Of a DNA stretch of 64,000 nucleotides, positions 1 through 13,030 are shown piece after piece. Each line of letters begins with the position of its first letter. Within the stretch, counting starts at the first letter, position 1. The stretch comes from Edaphochlamys debaryana (taxonomy: Eukaryota; Chlorophyta; Chlorophyceae; Chlamydomonadales). The notes under the pieces are model-generated. The model did no database searches, had not been told where the DNA came from, and worked only from the letters and a program-made list of their open reading frames with translations. Both the position numbers and the translations under genes were made by a program. The stretch covers positions 682,001 to 746,000 of the forward strand of contig JAEHOE010000051.1 of NCBI GenBank assembly GCA_016858145.1, written 5' to 3'.

Positions 1-3000
1 CGGGCGCGCCGGGGGCCTCGGGCTGCGCGGCAGGGAAGGGGTGGGGCAGGGGTGGAGAGGAGGGGGTCGGTAGGGAATCGGCTGAGTGCGTTCAAGGGCC
101 CCGGGGCTGCCCGTGGGAAGATTAGCCCGTCGGATTGGGCATGGCGCTGGGCACACATTGGGCACACGCATCCGCGGCACACAGCCCTGGCTTCATGCCC
201 CCTCCTGCGGCCCCACCTGCAGCTCGAGCCCTGTCTCCTTGCCCCTGCCCTCGGCCCCACCCTTCCCTGCCCCACCCTCGCTCGCAGTCCCCTCCTCCCC
301 TGCCCCCGGCCCCCTTCCGCTCCACCTGCTGCAGCTTGGGCTCCGCCACACCCATACCACACCCTTTCCCCCTCCCCGTCCCATACCTCAACGCTTCATT
401 CTCCCTACCTCCCCCTCCCCCACCCCCCCCCCCCCGGCCCCACCAGCTGCAGCTTGAGCACGATGGCCCCTTTCCCTTCCCTACCTGCCCTTACCCTCTC
501 CGCCCCTCCCATCCCCACCCCAACCCCCCGGCCCCACCAGCTGCAGCTTGAGCACGATGGCCCCTTTCCCTTCCCTACCTGCCCTGACCCTCTCTGCCCC
601 TCCCATCCCCACCCCAACCCCCCGGCCCCACCAGCTGCAGCTTGAGCACGATGGCCCCTTTCCCTTCCCTACCTGCCCTGACCCTCTCCGCCCCTCCCAT
701 CCCCACCCCAGCCCCCCGGCCCCACCAGCTGCAGCTTGAGCACTATGGCCAGCAGCGAGTCGCGCTCCCGCGTGAGGGCGGCCACCTCGCGGCTGAGCGC
801 GCCGATGTGGCTCTTGAGCTGCTCGAAGCGCTGCTGACCCATGGGGCCGCCCATGGCCGCGGACACGGGCCGAGCGGGCGCGGCGGCGCCTGGGGGCGGG
901 GCGGGAGGGAGCAAAAGGGAGGGAGAGGAGAGAGGGAGGGGGCCGCTCAAGAGGGAAGGGGCATGCGGAGGAGAACTGCCGCACGTCTGCCCTTGACTGC
1001 TATACACCCTTTTAGTTGCCTGCCAATGGGCAGACAGCGGCCAACTCGATACCGCTGTCACTGGAGGACTATGGTCTCGAGGCCGGCCCAGACCAGCTGC
1101 CGGCCGCTCACCGTTGGAGGAGAAGCGTTGTCGCTGCTGCCCCAGCAGCGCCCTGCCGCCCGGCGCCGCCGCCACCGCCTCCTCCAGGGCCTGCAGGCGC
1201 TGCCGCAGCTCGTCCCGCTCCGCCTCGGACTCCATGACGCGCGACTCGAGCGTGGCCACCTGGGGGGATAGGGGGGGAAGGGGGGTCAGAGGGAGAGGGA
1301 AAACGTGTGTGTATGGGCATGCCCGTGCCCGTGCCCAAACCCATGACGAGGTAGGGAGTCGCATGAGCCCCGCCGCGCGAGCTCTTGGCAAGCTTCCCCA
1401 AGCTGCTGCTCTCAATGTGCCGACGACGCAGGGCTGACGAACGCACCTTTGCCAGCGCCTCGCGCGCTCGCTTGATCGCGAAGGAGCCGACGTTGAGGGA
1501 CGCGGGCGTGAGCAACAGCCCCCCGGCCGTGGTGTCGCCCTCGCCGTTGGGCCCCACGCCGCCCGCGCCCGCCACCGCGGCGGCCACGGCGTTCTCGGCG
1601 GCCGCCGCCACGTCGGGCGGCAGTCCCGCCAGGCCCCGCCACTTGGCGAGTTCGGACTTTGTGGTGGCCAGCTCGGTGCGGAGCTGGGCCATCTGGTTGG
1701 ACAGCTGGCCCACCTGGGGGGGGAGCAGGGGAAAGGGGTAGGGGCCAAGAAAATAGGGCTGAGAATGACACAGGCGCTTAGACTTAATACCAGGTGATAA
1801 AGACAAGAAGGAAGGCGTAGTGGGGTACAACTGCCTGCGGCGTAAAGTACGCAAGCACGCAGGTACCCCAGAAGGACCCGCAGCTGGAGGCCCCTGCTGC
1901 CCACCCCCACATGGCCGCCCCGTCTGTCCCCCCCCCCCCCCCCGCACGCCGACACTCACCATGGTCTGTAGCTCCTGCTCGCTGGTGCCGGCCTTGTGAT
2001 CCTCGCCGCCCTCCTCCTTGGCCGCCGCCGTCGCCGCAGCCACCTGCTGCAGCGCCGCCTCCGCCGAGTCCGCCCGCTGCGACGCCACCGCCGCCGTGGC
2101 CTCCGAGGTGACTAGCTGCCGCTGCAGGGAGGACATCTCGTTGTGGAGCAGCACCACGGCCGCAACGTTCTCCTGCAGTTTGGGGGGGGGGGGGGGGGGG
2201 GGTTGGTAGGGAGATGGGGGTCAGACGGTGGGAAAGGTGGAGAGGTGGGTGAGGGGGCAGGGTTGAAGGGGGGTCAGTTTGTCGAGGTACAAAGTTGAGC
2301 AAGGAAGTGAGGTGAGGAAGCCGGGTGAACAAGCCTGTTGAGGAAGCCGGGCGAAGCACACGGAGCGCGAGCAAGGCGGAGCTGGAGCTGGCCAGTGCGG
2401 CTAGGGGGCGGGGGCAAAGGTGCGAGAGGCACGCACCGAGAGGCGGGAGGCGTTGTTGGCCACCTCCGCTGCGGGGCCCCTCTCGGCTGCGTGCGGGTCC
2501 GCCAGCGGCGATGGCCCCATCAGGCTCTGCGAGAAGAAGGGAACGCAAGACCATCAGAGAGCGCAAGGGGAAGGACGTACGGCGGTTTCCAAGTTCACGC
2601 TTTCCACAGCCTTCACCAAAGCCCCGCCCCCTGCCAGCGCCCCGCCCACCTCGAGCACATTGATCGCGTCCTTGACCTGCAGCCACCAACAGAAAGGGTG
2701 GAGAGGGGCCAAGATGAAGGCTAGGGCCAGGCAAGGGTCCAGGCCAAAGCCCGGTTCAAGGCCACAGCTATACCGGTACCCGCAGCGGCTCGACACAACC
2801 GCCTCGTGTACCGGATTCCCCAAAGCACGTATCAAGGCCCCTTCGCCTCACCCTGTGCCCACGGCACCACCACCCGGCACCCCAGCGCCCCGCTCACAGA
2901 GTCCGCCAGCGGCCCCTGCGCCTCCATGCCCTGCATAGCGTGCCGCATGGCCTCCACCTCGGCCCGCATGGCCGCGTCGCGCTTGCGCAGCTCGTCACGC

Positions 3001-6000
3001 TCCGCACGCATCTCACGCACCGCAGCCACCACCTCCTGCGGGGCGCAGCACGGCATCGGCACCAGCACAGCGGCAGCATGGCTCGACCGTCTTTGCCTCT
3101 GTTTAGGGCAGAGACGATCCTCCCACCCTCAAGGCACACTGACGCGCCACCGACGGTGTGCAGGGCCCCGGGGAAGCCTCGCACCCTTGGTGGTGGTCCG
3201 CAGGTGACTCCGCCATCTCATAGCCAACGCCAAAGGCGACATGAGCCGTCGATGAAGCGCACGAGACCCCAGGCAGCAAGCCCAGCCCGGCCCCGCCCAG
3301 CCCTCCGCCCGCGCACCTCTGGCGGGATCTGCTCGCTGGGCCGCACCGCCAGCTCCCCGTTCTTGGCGTTCTTGCCCATGTAGGCCACCCGCGCAATGGA
3401 GCGCAGCGCGGACACGGGCATGCGCGCGGGGTCGTAGCCCTGCTGCTGGAGGGGGTGAGGGAAGGGGAGAGGGGAGGGGAGGGGGGGAGGGGGGGAGGGA
3501 TGAGGTAGGGGCGGGGCGGAGGAGCAAAGGCGAGACGGCGAGTGATGCAGGAATGCCGTGTCAGGTGAGCGCGGCACTCGAGCTGAGCGAGGGGCGCTGC
3601 GCAGCGCTGCAGCCCCCGGGAGGGAGGGCCCCACCTGCAGGCCGCGGTTGGCGCCCGGCCGGTTGGGCGGCAGCTTGAGGTCGGGCGGGGTGGGGGGCAG
3701 GTCGTCGTACACGTCGCCCTGGGGCTGGCCCGTCAGAGCCTGAAAGGGGAGGGGGGTCGGGGTGGAGGACCAGGAAGGCGGCCGAGAGGCTGGAACCCCA
3801 AGGAATGCGAAGCAGCTGCACGCCTTTAGCCCGTTGCGCATATGCGAAAGCCCTGCCACGTAGAGGCCGCCTCCGTGTCCTCGCCCCTAACCGCACTCAT
3901 CCAGCCCCACACGACCGCACCCACCTCGAGCCTGTCCAGCAGCCGCGCCTTGTCCGTCTCCAGCTTGGCCAGGCGCTGCGCGATGACGCCCTGGTCGCCG
4001 CCCGCGGCCGTGCCGCCGCCGCCGTCCTTGCGCGCCTGCGCCAGCTGCATCTTGAGCATGGCCACCTGGGGGGGGGGGCAGAGGGGTTAGGGGGTTGAGG
4101 AGGGGTGAGGGGGGTGGTAAGAGGGGGAGCGGTGGAGGTGAGGGGGGGTTGAGGGGGACGGTGAGGGGTGTGGCATGGGCAGGGGTTGGCTGCATGTTGA
4201 GCATGACAATCGGGGGGGGGGGGCGCAAAAGAGGGGGTGGGAGGGGGAGGTGGGGCGGGAGGGGGGTAGGGGAATGCGGAGAGAGGCGGTCAGGTGGAGA
4301 AGGCCGTGAGGAGGTGGGGCGGACGACCGATAGGCCAGCAGGCCACGAGAGCGCTGAAACGGAGGCGGAGCGCTTGCCTGCTTCTGCAGCGCCGCCGCCG
4401 CCGCGCCGCTGATGGCGCCGCCCACGCCCGTGCCCTTGACGTAGCGATTGACCGACACCTGCGGCGGATGGTTGGGTGGGTGAGGAGGAGGGTGCGCGTC
4501 TCAGCGAAAGAGCAGGAGGCGCATGACAGCCGAGACGCCAGTGTCCCCATAGCCGGTAAAGAGACGGCAGGCGAGGGATGACACCGACCTCGGGGCGGTG
4601 CCCGGACTGCCCGCCAGCACGATCGCGCTTGGCGCGGGTTCCGCTCGACGCAGCTCAACCCGGGGACGGCCCACCTGGTTGATCACGTCCATGGCACGGG
4701 TGGCGAACTGCAGCGTGTTGAACGTCTCCTCCACCTGCTCACTGCGGGGGCGAGGAAGGGCGGGGGCGGGAGGGGGGGGAGCTGCAGTCAGACACAACAC
4801 AGTGGGGTGGCGGTTGTGCGGCAGGCCAGGGGGGTGTCCTAGATGTGCATGAGAGGGGGAGTGAAGCGCGAAGCAGTCGAGCACGCGTGGTGCAACCGGT
4901 ACCGGCTACCGGTTACCGGTAGAAGTAGACTCACGAGGAGGGGTTGATTGCTGCGATGATGGCGGTCTTGCTGTTGCCGCCCAGGCAGGGCTGCAGCAGG
5001 CGCGTGAGCTTGGAGTTGCGGTAGGGGATGAACTGCTCGCCGCGGCGGCCCTCGGCCAGCCTGGAGACGTATTCAGGTGGGGGGGGGGGGGGGGGTTGGG
5101 GGGAGGGACAAGCCGTTGATGAAGCTGAACAAGGTGGCAGCAGCTGGCCAGCCCTGGATTTGAAGCGCACGGGAAAGCGCGGCCTCTCCACGCAGACGGG
5201 GGCCAGGGGACCGGCCACAGGCAGCCCACAAGAGACACGGCCGGCAACCAGGCAACCAAGCAAATCGCTCCAGGCCCCCTGCTCCCAAGACAGCCTCTGC
5301 TCACGCACCGTGCGACCACGGTGCCCAGCATGAGCAGGGAGATGTTGATGGCAGTGCCCTCGGCGAAGCGCGCGCCCGTGGATCCGGTCTTGTGCAGGCG
5401 CTCGGATCCAGCCAGATCCACGAACGAGATGAGCGAGGTGTGCATGAGGTCGTGCGTGATGGCTGCGCGCGGGACAAAACACGGGCGACAGCGGCTCAGA
5501 CAGGCTTCACGCACCCGACGAGGCAGACGACGAGCTAAAACCGGCCCTTCGCACGCACACGCGCACGCGCGCACGCAGCGACAACGCAGGGTGCGGTAGC
5601 AGCCCTAGCAGGCGCCCTGGTGCTCACCCTCGCGCGTCTCCAGCGCCACTCGCACGATGGTGTGGGATCGCGAGGAGACCTCGTTCATGGCCGTGGAGCC
5701 CACGGAGCGGGCCAGTGCGCCCCGCTCCACCAGCTGCATGGCGCCGCGCATGTCAGACACGGGCTGGGGGGGGGGGGGGGGGGGGGGGGGGAAAGGGGGG
5801 GGGGGGGGGGGGGGGGGGAGATAGCCGTCGACGGGGGCAGTTGGACAGGGGCACACGGAAAGGTATCACGGAGCCACGGCGGTCAAGCGAAGCCGCAGAA
5901 AGCAGCAGGGCAGGGCAGGGCAATGCGACTCTGAGGTGTCGCGGTGCTTGGCCAACGCCCTGGCCGCTCACCGTCTCCGTGAGGCCGGACACGCGCACTC

Positions 6001-9000
6001 CCGTGCGCGGGTCGTCCTGGATGAGCATGGGCGGGCCGGTGGGCTTGCCGCGGGAGTCCAGCTGCGAGGCGGGGGCCAGGAGGTCGCGGAGCTGCTCGTT
6101 GTAGAGCTCCAGCATGGAGATCTGGAGAGGGGAGGGGGGGAGGAGGGGAGGCAAAGGGGTGAGGCAAGGGGGTGAGGCAAGGGGGTGAGGCAAGGGGGTG
6201 AGGCAAGGGGTCAGGCAAGGCGGGAAGGGGAGGGGGGAAGGGGAGGGGGGAAGGGGAGGGGGGAAGGGGAGGGGGGCGTAACCTATCGAGCGTGGAGAAG
6301 GCGAGTCGGGAGGGCAGCGGCTCTCTATGAACGCCCTTACATGTGCGGTGGCTGCGCCTCCAGGAGCAAAGCCCCTCCTCAATTCCCGAAACCTTCCTGC
6401 CCCCTGACCGCCCTCCCTAAGCCCGGCCTTCCCCCTCTCCGCCCCCCCCCCCCCTCAACAGCGCACGCACCTTGACCACGTACTCCTCGCTGCCCTCCCG
6501 CGCGCGCAGCTGCGTCTGCAGCGCCTGGAACAGGTAGGTCAGCGACATGCCCACGGCGCCGCCGTCGCCGTGGAAGTGCGTGGAGAAGGAATCGGGGCCG
6601 AACATGGTGTAGGTCTTGCCTGCGGGCCGCACACGGAGGACGAAAGTCGAAAGAGCACATCAGCGTCAAGCCCAAACGGAAGGTGCAGCCAGCATCTGGC
6701 GCTGCGTTAAAACTCCTGCAAAACACACGCCAAACCGCCCCGCCGCAACTACCGTGACACCCCCCAAACAGCAGCCCGAAAGCGCGGGCGCACCTCCGCC
6801 GGTCTGGCCGTAGGCGAAGACGGTGGTGTTGATGCCGCCCAAGGAGGCGTCCATGAGGGGGGCCACGTGCGTGAGCCACAGTTCGTGCGTGGTGGACTCG
6901 GGGCCCAGGACCAGGTCGAAGGAGTAGACCCGGTCGGCGCCCGCGGCCTTGGCGCTGATGCCGGGCTTGAGCTGCACCGTGCAGCTGTGGAATGGGGGAG
7001 GAGGGAGGAGGGGGGGAAAGGGGAGGGCGGGGGGTGGTGACAGGGCGTGTGATGGGTAGCGGGAGGGCGGGGGACGGGGGCGCATGGGTGCGCTAGAGTG
7101 ACGACAACAACAAAGAGGGGCGGGCGGGCGGAGCAGCAGCAGGATGCAGCAAGGAAAGTCTAGGCGGCGGGCGGCTTGTCTGTCGCAGCGGAGGCTTACG
7201 CTGGGGGATCCAGGATCCAGGCGTTGAAATCGCCCGGCTTGCTGAGCGGCCGCGCGCGCACCGCCACGCGAATGCGCTCCCGCGCCGGCGGCTTGGCGGG
7301 CCCAGGCGGCGCCGCGCCGCCGCCGCTGAGGCCAGCGCCGCCGTCGTACATGCCGGCCGACGTGGGCATCTGCATGTACGGGTCCATCTTGCCGTACGGA
7401 TCCTTGCCGTACGCGTACGGGTTCGGCGACTGGACGGGCGGGATGCCAGAGGGCATGGGGATGCCGGAGTGGCCGGCTTGCTTCTGGCCGCTGATGCCGT
7501 TGGCACCCTGGGGCGTGGACCAGCCGTACGGCACACCGGCGTGGTTGGGCGCGTCGGCCGCAGCCGGCAGCTGCCCGGCGTCGCGTGCTGCCTGCAGCTT
7601 GGCTAGCTCCTTCTTCATCCGCCCCGTCTCAATCTCCGTGAAGGATCGGGTGCGGCGCGGGTCCCTGCCGCTGGGGCCGTTGTGTCTGGGCTTGTCGAGA
7701 TAGAAGGCGGCGGGGAAGCCCGAGCCGTAGGCGCCCGAGGCGGCGGCGCGGGCGGCGGCCGCGAACGCAATGGCGGCGGCGGCGCTCTCGTCGCCCTCTG
7801 CCGTGGAGCGACGGGCTCGGTCCATGGAGGCTCGGAGCGAGCCGTCCCGCGACTCCCGCAGCTGGCGGCCGGGGCTGTTGAAGCCGTTGGCGCTGTTGAG
7901 GCGGCTGCCGGGGCGCGCAGAGCCCGGCGGGCGCGGCATGAGCGGCGGCTGCGGGCCGTCGCCGTCGGCGGTGCCGCGGCGGCTGCCGGCGCCGCCGGGG
8001 GGCTCGTGCAGGGCGCCGTCACGCTCGCTCTCCGGCTCAATGTACTCGTCCTCCTCGGCCCAGGTGCCGGCCGCAGGCGGCGCGCCGGCACTGCCGGGCG
8101 AGCGCCGGCGTGGCGCAGGCGCGCCCGGCGGCGGCATGCCCGGCGGCATGGGCTGCTTCGGTGGCTGCGGCTCCTCGTCGCCCTCACCCTCACCCTCGCC
8201 CTCGCCTTCGCCCTGCTCCGGCTCAGCGTTCGGCTCCTCCTCCGCCTGCTCCGCATCTGTTTCAGGCTGGGCCTCGGGCTCGGGCTCGGGCTGGTCCTCG
8301 GGGGTGTCCTCCTCGAAGTCCACGTCATCGTACTCGTCGTCGCTCTTGATGGCCTTCTTGGCGGCGTCCTCCTCCTCCGCCTCGTGGGCCTCGCGCTCGC
8401 TGACGGTTGGGGAGCCGACGACCGCATGGTCCTCGATGTGGCTCTGCTGAGAGCCGGGCCGGGCCTGGCCGCTGGCACTCCGGTTGGCGGCGTCGGCCGT
8501 GGCAAGGCGGCTGGGCGCCCGCTGGCTGGCGCGAGACGGCGGGGCGGACTCGCGGGTGGCAGGGCGGCTGCCAGCAGCGGCAGCGGCCGCAGCTGCAGCG
8601 GCGGCAGCAGCGGCGGCGGCGGCGGCAGCGGCGGCGGCTGCCTCGGCGTCGCCGTCGCCCTCACCCTCGTTCTCGCCCTCGCCCTCCTGCGGCGGCTGCT
8701 CCTCCTGCTGTTGGCCCTCGCCCTCACCCTCGCCCTCCTGCGGCGGCTCGCCGTCGCCCTCCTGAGGCGGCTCGCCCTCACCCTCTTGGGGCTGCTCGCC
8801 CTCGCCCTCCTGCTGAGCCGCCTCACCCTCGCCCTCTTGAGGCTCCGGCGGCGGCTCCTGAGCCTGCTCCTGCTCCGGCTCGGGCTCCTGCTCAGGCTCC
8901 TGCTGGGGCTCAGGCTCAGGCTCGGGCTCAGCCTGGCCCTCGCCCTCCTGCGGCGCCTCCTCCTCCTGCGGCTTCTCCTCCTGCTGCTGCGCCTCCTGCT

Positions 9001-12000
9001 CCGCCCGCTCCCGCTCCTCCTCCTCCCGGATGCGCTCCTCCTGCTCCCGCATGGCGGCCTGGCGCTCGGCCTCCCGCTCAGCCTCGCGCTCGGCCTCCTC
9101 GCGCGCGAAGCGGTCCACGTCGTCCTCGCCTTCGCCCTCCTGCGGCTGCGCAGGCTGCTCGCCCTCGCCCTCCGCTGGCTGCTCGCCCTCCTGCGCCTGC
9201 TGCTCGCCCTCGGCCTCGCCCTCGCCCTCGCCTTCGCCCTCCTCGTGCTGCGCCTCGCCCTCGCCCTCGGCCTCGGCCTCGCCTGCGTCGGGGTTGTAGT
9301 CGATCTCATCCATCGCCGCCATGGCCTGCAGCCCAGCGTCGGGGAGCTCCTCCTTCTGCTTGTCCTCGGCCTCCTCAAGCGCCTTGAGCCGCGCCTCCTC
9401 CTCCGCCTCGGCCCGAGCGCGCGCCTCCTCCTCGTCCTCGTCCTCGGCCGGCGGGTCGCCCAGCTCGGCGCCCTGGGGCTCGTCAGCGGGCTTCTCAGCC
9501 CCGTCAGCCCCATCGGCCTCGGCCTCGCCCTCGTCGCCCTCGGGCACCGTGGGCGGCGGCTCCACCGGCTGCGCCTCGCTCACGCGGCTCTCCATGCTGG
9601 CCGTGTTCTTGAGGTCGCGGTTGGGGTCGGCAGCGTCGGGCTTGGGCTCGTCCTCCCCATCGGCCCCGTCCTGCTGCTCTGGCGCCTGGTCGCGGGCGGT
9701 CTCGCCGAGCTCCACAGCGTCGTCGTCCTCCGGCGGGCTGAGCTTGAGCTGCTCGGGCTTCTCCTCGTCCTCCTTGGGAGCGGCGTCCTCGTCATCAGCA
9801 GGGCCAAGCTTAAGCTGTTCCGGCTCCTCGGCATCCTCCTTGGGAGCTGCCTCCTCGTCCTCGGGTGACGGCAGCTTGAGTTGCTCGTCCCCTGCATCCT
9901 CGGGCTCGGCCGGCTTCTCCTCGCCATCGCCCTCGGGCTCGGCGGGGGGCTTGGGGGGCTCGTCGCCATCAGGCAGGGGCGGCTCGTCGTCATCGAATGT
10001 GGGCGACTTGTCACCCTGCGTCTCGCCCTCCTCGCCGTCCTGAGGGGGCTTGTCCTGGTCGCCCTTGTCCTCCTCCTCGTCACGGCCCTGGGGGCAGGGA
10101 AAGATAAGGGGACGCAAGGGCATGCTCAAGCAGGGCTCATGGCAGGGACCAAGGCATGCGTCTTGCCTGATGGAACGACACCAAGCCCAAAACCCTTGAC
10201 CGCACAAGGCTGCCTCCTCCGACAGCCCCTTCAGAACCGAACGCCCGCCGAACCCACACCCGCCAGCCCCTCCAGCCCCGCTCAGCCTCGCCCACCTCGC
10301 GCTCGTCCTCCCGAATGGGCTGCAGCTGGCCGAACCCGTCGTCGTGGATTGGCGCCACGTCGGGGCCCTTGGCCTCGGCCTCGCCCTCTGGCGGCTCGCC
10401 TTGGTCCACCCGGACCACCTCCTCCGGCGGCTTGCCCTCGCGCTGCGCCTCCTCCTCCGCGCGCCGCTGCTCCTCCTGCAGCTGCGCCTCAGCATCAACG
10501 TCCTCGTCCTCGTCCTGTGCAAAGGCGTGAAGGATGGGAGAGGAGCGGACGTCAAGCGAACCGCACAAGTGGCAACGCCAGGAGGACAGGTGAGGAGCGA
10601 AGAGCAACACGGCACGGCATGGCTGTGCTATCCTTTACCCCGCCACGCGCACTTGCAGCTCAGAGCTGGGGCTCAGGGCTGGAGACAGCGTGCTCACACG
10701 CGCCGGCCCCAGGCATGGGAGGCGCAACTAGGGTTCAGCCGACCCCATTCTCACCCGTAGCTCAGGCGGCACCTCCACACCCGGCACGCCAATCTCGTGC
10801 AGCCGCTTGGCAGCCAGCGCGGAGCGAATGCCCACACCATCGGTGCGGATCTCCAGTTCCCTACCGATGGGCAGAACGGTAGGAACGGCAGGAGCGGCAA
10901 AGTCAGGCAGGAGCGCTTTCTCGGCCCTCCCAACTTGTTGCCGCTTCAATCCCCTATGACGTCAAGCAACTGCTGTGCATGGCTGCACCCTCAGGTGCTG
11001 GCCGCTCCCTTTTGTGGCCCGCTGCCGGCACCGCTGTGCGTCCAGCTGCACGACGCTCTTTGCCCTCGCTGCCCACGCTCCCCTCTCTGCCTGAAGCCGT
11101 GTGCCCTTGCAGCCCACGCTCCCCTTGCTCTCTGAAGCTGTATGCCCTCGCCGCCCACCTGCGCCTGCGGCTGAGCAGCTCCAGGAAGTAGGGGTCCAGG
11201 GGGTGGGAGGGCTGCTGCTCGCCCGTCGTGTGATTCCTGCGAGGCCAGGGCCAGCGGAAGGGACGGAGCACCGAGCTTCAGCTCAACAGCTAGCGGCCAC
11301 ACAAGAACAGATCCCTATATAATACGCCGCAGCAGGTCTGCACACGCCCAGCCATCGACGGTACGGGGTCGTACGGCACGGCATGCTCACACGAACAGGG
11401 GGTTGCCCGCATCGTCCTCGCTCTCCTCCCAGCCGGGCGGCAGGGGCGCGGAGATGGCCATGCGAGCCACCTCCATGACGTAAGGGTCCTCGCTCTGCTC
11501 GATGCCCAGGTAAGCCGACATGTCCAGGACCTGCGGGGAGAAATGGGAGGAGGGGCGGAAGGATGCGGCCAGTAAAGATGCGTCCCGCGTTGGAGGAGAG
11601 AAGCCCAGCCCAGCCAGGGGACGGAGCCCAGACAAGACGCCTGCCCGCCCGCCGCACCTCCTGAGCTGTGGGCGGCTGCTCCGCCTCTGCTGACGTGAGG
11701 CGCTGGTAGCCGCCAGACTCCATGAAGGCGGCTCCGCGGTAGTATGACGCCAGTGGGTGCACGTGCTGCACCTCACCCGTCTGCTCGTTCATGTACTCCC
11801 TGAAGGGTGGCAGGACCACGAGGCTCGAGTCAGTGCGGTGACATAGCCGACCGGTGGACGCAAGCCGGCCAGCCCCCAAGGCCACAGGACCGGCACCTGC
11901 GTCACGCTGCCTCGCGCCTGCACGGCAGTCGGTGGCCCCCACAAGGCCCTACCTTCTGCCGTTCTCCGGGTCGAATTGCGCCACCCATCCTGGCGGCAGC

Positions 12001-12519
12001 GACTCTGGCCGCAGCATGTCCGTGACCACCGCCAGCAGCCCGGGGTTCTCCTCCTGCGGCGGATTCGCGCGGCCGGAGGAAAAGCAGGGCGGAAGGCATG
12101 AAGCCTGGGAACCCAAGCCTTGCCCCGCCCTGCCCGTGCGCGACTGCATTACCAGGGCCGGGTATAGTTGGGCCGCCCTCCAGATGAGAGCAGCGGAGTT
12201 CCTGGCACCGCCCCCGTGCCTACGCTTGCCGCACCAAGACTGGGGTCGACCCCGTTGCATGGCAGCCCTTAGCCGACATCCCCGAGTGTCCCATAGCAAT
12301 ATGCCGGGGCGTCCCGGCCTACGTCTGCTCCCGTGCCGGCTGGCGCCGGTTGGCGTGCCAAGGCGGGCGTGGGTGCCAACCGTGCCTTAGGCCGACACTC
12401 CAGTAAGGCCGAGCCCGCGTCCTCAACCGCGAACTCACCAGGCCGACATTTAGCTCCGCAGCTGCTGCCTGGGCCTCCTGAGAGAGGTCAGGCGGCAGGC
12501 CCTGGGCCGAACCGTCCAT
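1..12519 (-). CDS. Kinesin with N-terminal WW-like domains (3' end off window)
   Basis: Microtubule motor ATPase. Phase-consistent exons: 12519-12439, 12053-11953, 11799-11658, 11530-11391, 11236-11159, 10860-10755, 10514-10296, 10087-7200, 6984-6794, 6619-6471, 6121-5972, 5763-5628, 5462-5309, 5060-4935, 4741-4675, 4458-4378, 4065-3925, 3739-3635, 3445-3317, 3035-2898, 2676-2650, 2526-2437, 2172-1960, 1713-1447, 1259-1112, 889-726 and 22-1 (partial), about 2,084 codons. WW-like modules lie near residues 46-77 and 138-172 (LPPGW each time); the second resembles the CEP164 N-terminus. Then comes an acidic Glu/Pro/Gln region of about 900 residues with a run of about 25 Ala. Motor about 1228-1576: [10 protein letters not shown]-loop GQTGGGKT, switch I NEVSSRSH, switch II DLAGSE, then [15 protein letters not shown] predicted coiled coil follows (for example [20 protein letters not shown]). 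Motor identity is certain; the family is unassigned. The intron after 4378 has a GC donor. Confidence 0.93.
430..757 (-). repeat. 94-bp tandem repeat of an exon end plus splice donor
   Basis: The last eight codons of the kinesin exon ending at 726 (AIVLKLQL) and the following GTGGGG donor recur at 632, 538 and 444, exactly 94 bp apart, with near-identical intron sequence between them. All copies sit inside the intron that runs from 725 to the acceptor at 23. More degraded look-alikes occur near 316-335 and 220-235. Because 94 is not a multiple of three, use of a later donor would change frame. Confidence 0.93.
6149..6275. repeat. Two short intronic minisatellites in the kinesin gene
   Basis: Inside the intron between the exons at 6619-6471 and 6121-5972, a 13-bp unit of type gtgaggcaagggg repeats about five times. 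It is followed by about five copies of a 13-bp unit of type aaggggagggggg. Together they form a purine-only tract on the plus strand next to the 3' splice site of the minus-strand gene. Confidence 0.85.
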
Positions 12520-13030
12520 GCTGGTTCGGGCGTCACGCGTTTAGCAAGACGCGACCTCCCAGGAGTCCGTGCCCGATATCGTTGTTCCTCAGTCCGGCAA
12601 GGGCGCCTCCATTGGGGTTGAGAAGCGTAGTTGGGCTTTGCTGCACTTCGAGGACTTCGTCCGCAGGCTGAGAGAACCGTGCCCCCCAAGCTACCTCTAA
12701 TTGCAAGCGCTTCTTCCTCTAAGCGAGTTTTGCTAAACAACACGGCGGGGAGAGCCTCGCAGCACGCGGAAGCCCGCGGCCCTTCTCTACACGTTTGGTT
12801 CAGTATTAGTGCGGGTCGTAGGGGTCGTGTTCGTGGTCAGTCAGAGTTGCAAGCGCTGCGGCGTCCAGCGTGTCCAGAGCTGCGACATGAAGTTGCCGTA
12901 CGGCCTCCGAGTGCAAGTCTGCTTGGTGCTGGTGCCTGCCCACGCCCCATTTGGAGCCCGTGTCTAGCCGTTTCACCCCGGACGCCCATACCACAGCCGG
13001 AGCCCGGCTTTACCAGAACAGCCCGCAAAA
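12520..13030. promoter_or_regulatory. Shared divergent promoter region, kinesin / PRPL33
   Basis: These 511 bp separate the start codons of two divergently transcribed genes and must hold both 5' UTRs and core promoters. I see no convincing TATA box or named motif. There is no credible coding exon. Confidence 0.6.

Noticed and set aside
669..725. Possible end of the kinesin reading frame at a stop at 669 by read-through of the donor at 726
   Set aside because: An excellent acceptor at 23 (pyrimidine tract then GCGCAG) opens the next exon in the right phase, and the junction repeat shows that 726 is an exon edge.
7682..9868. 728-codon open frame on the plus strand rich in Leu, Ala and Arg
   Set aside because: It is the mirror of the Glu/Pro/Gln-rich kinesin exon at 10087-7200; GC-rich low-complexity coding sequence keeps the opposite strand open.
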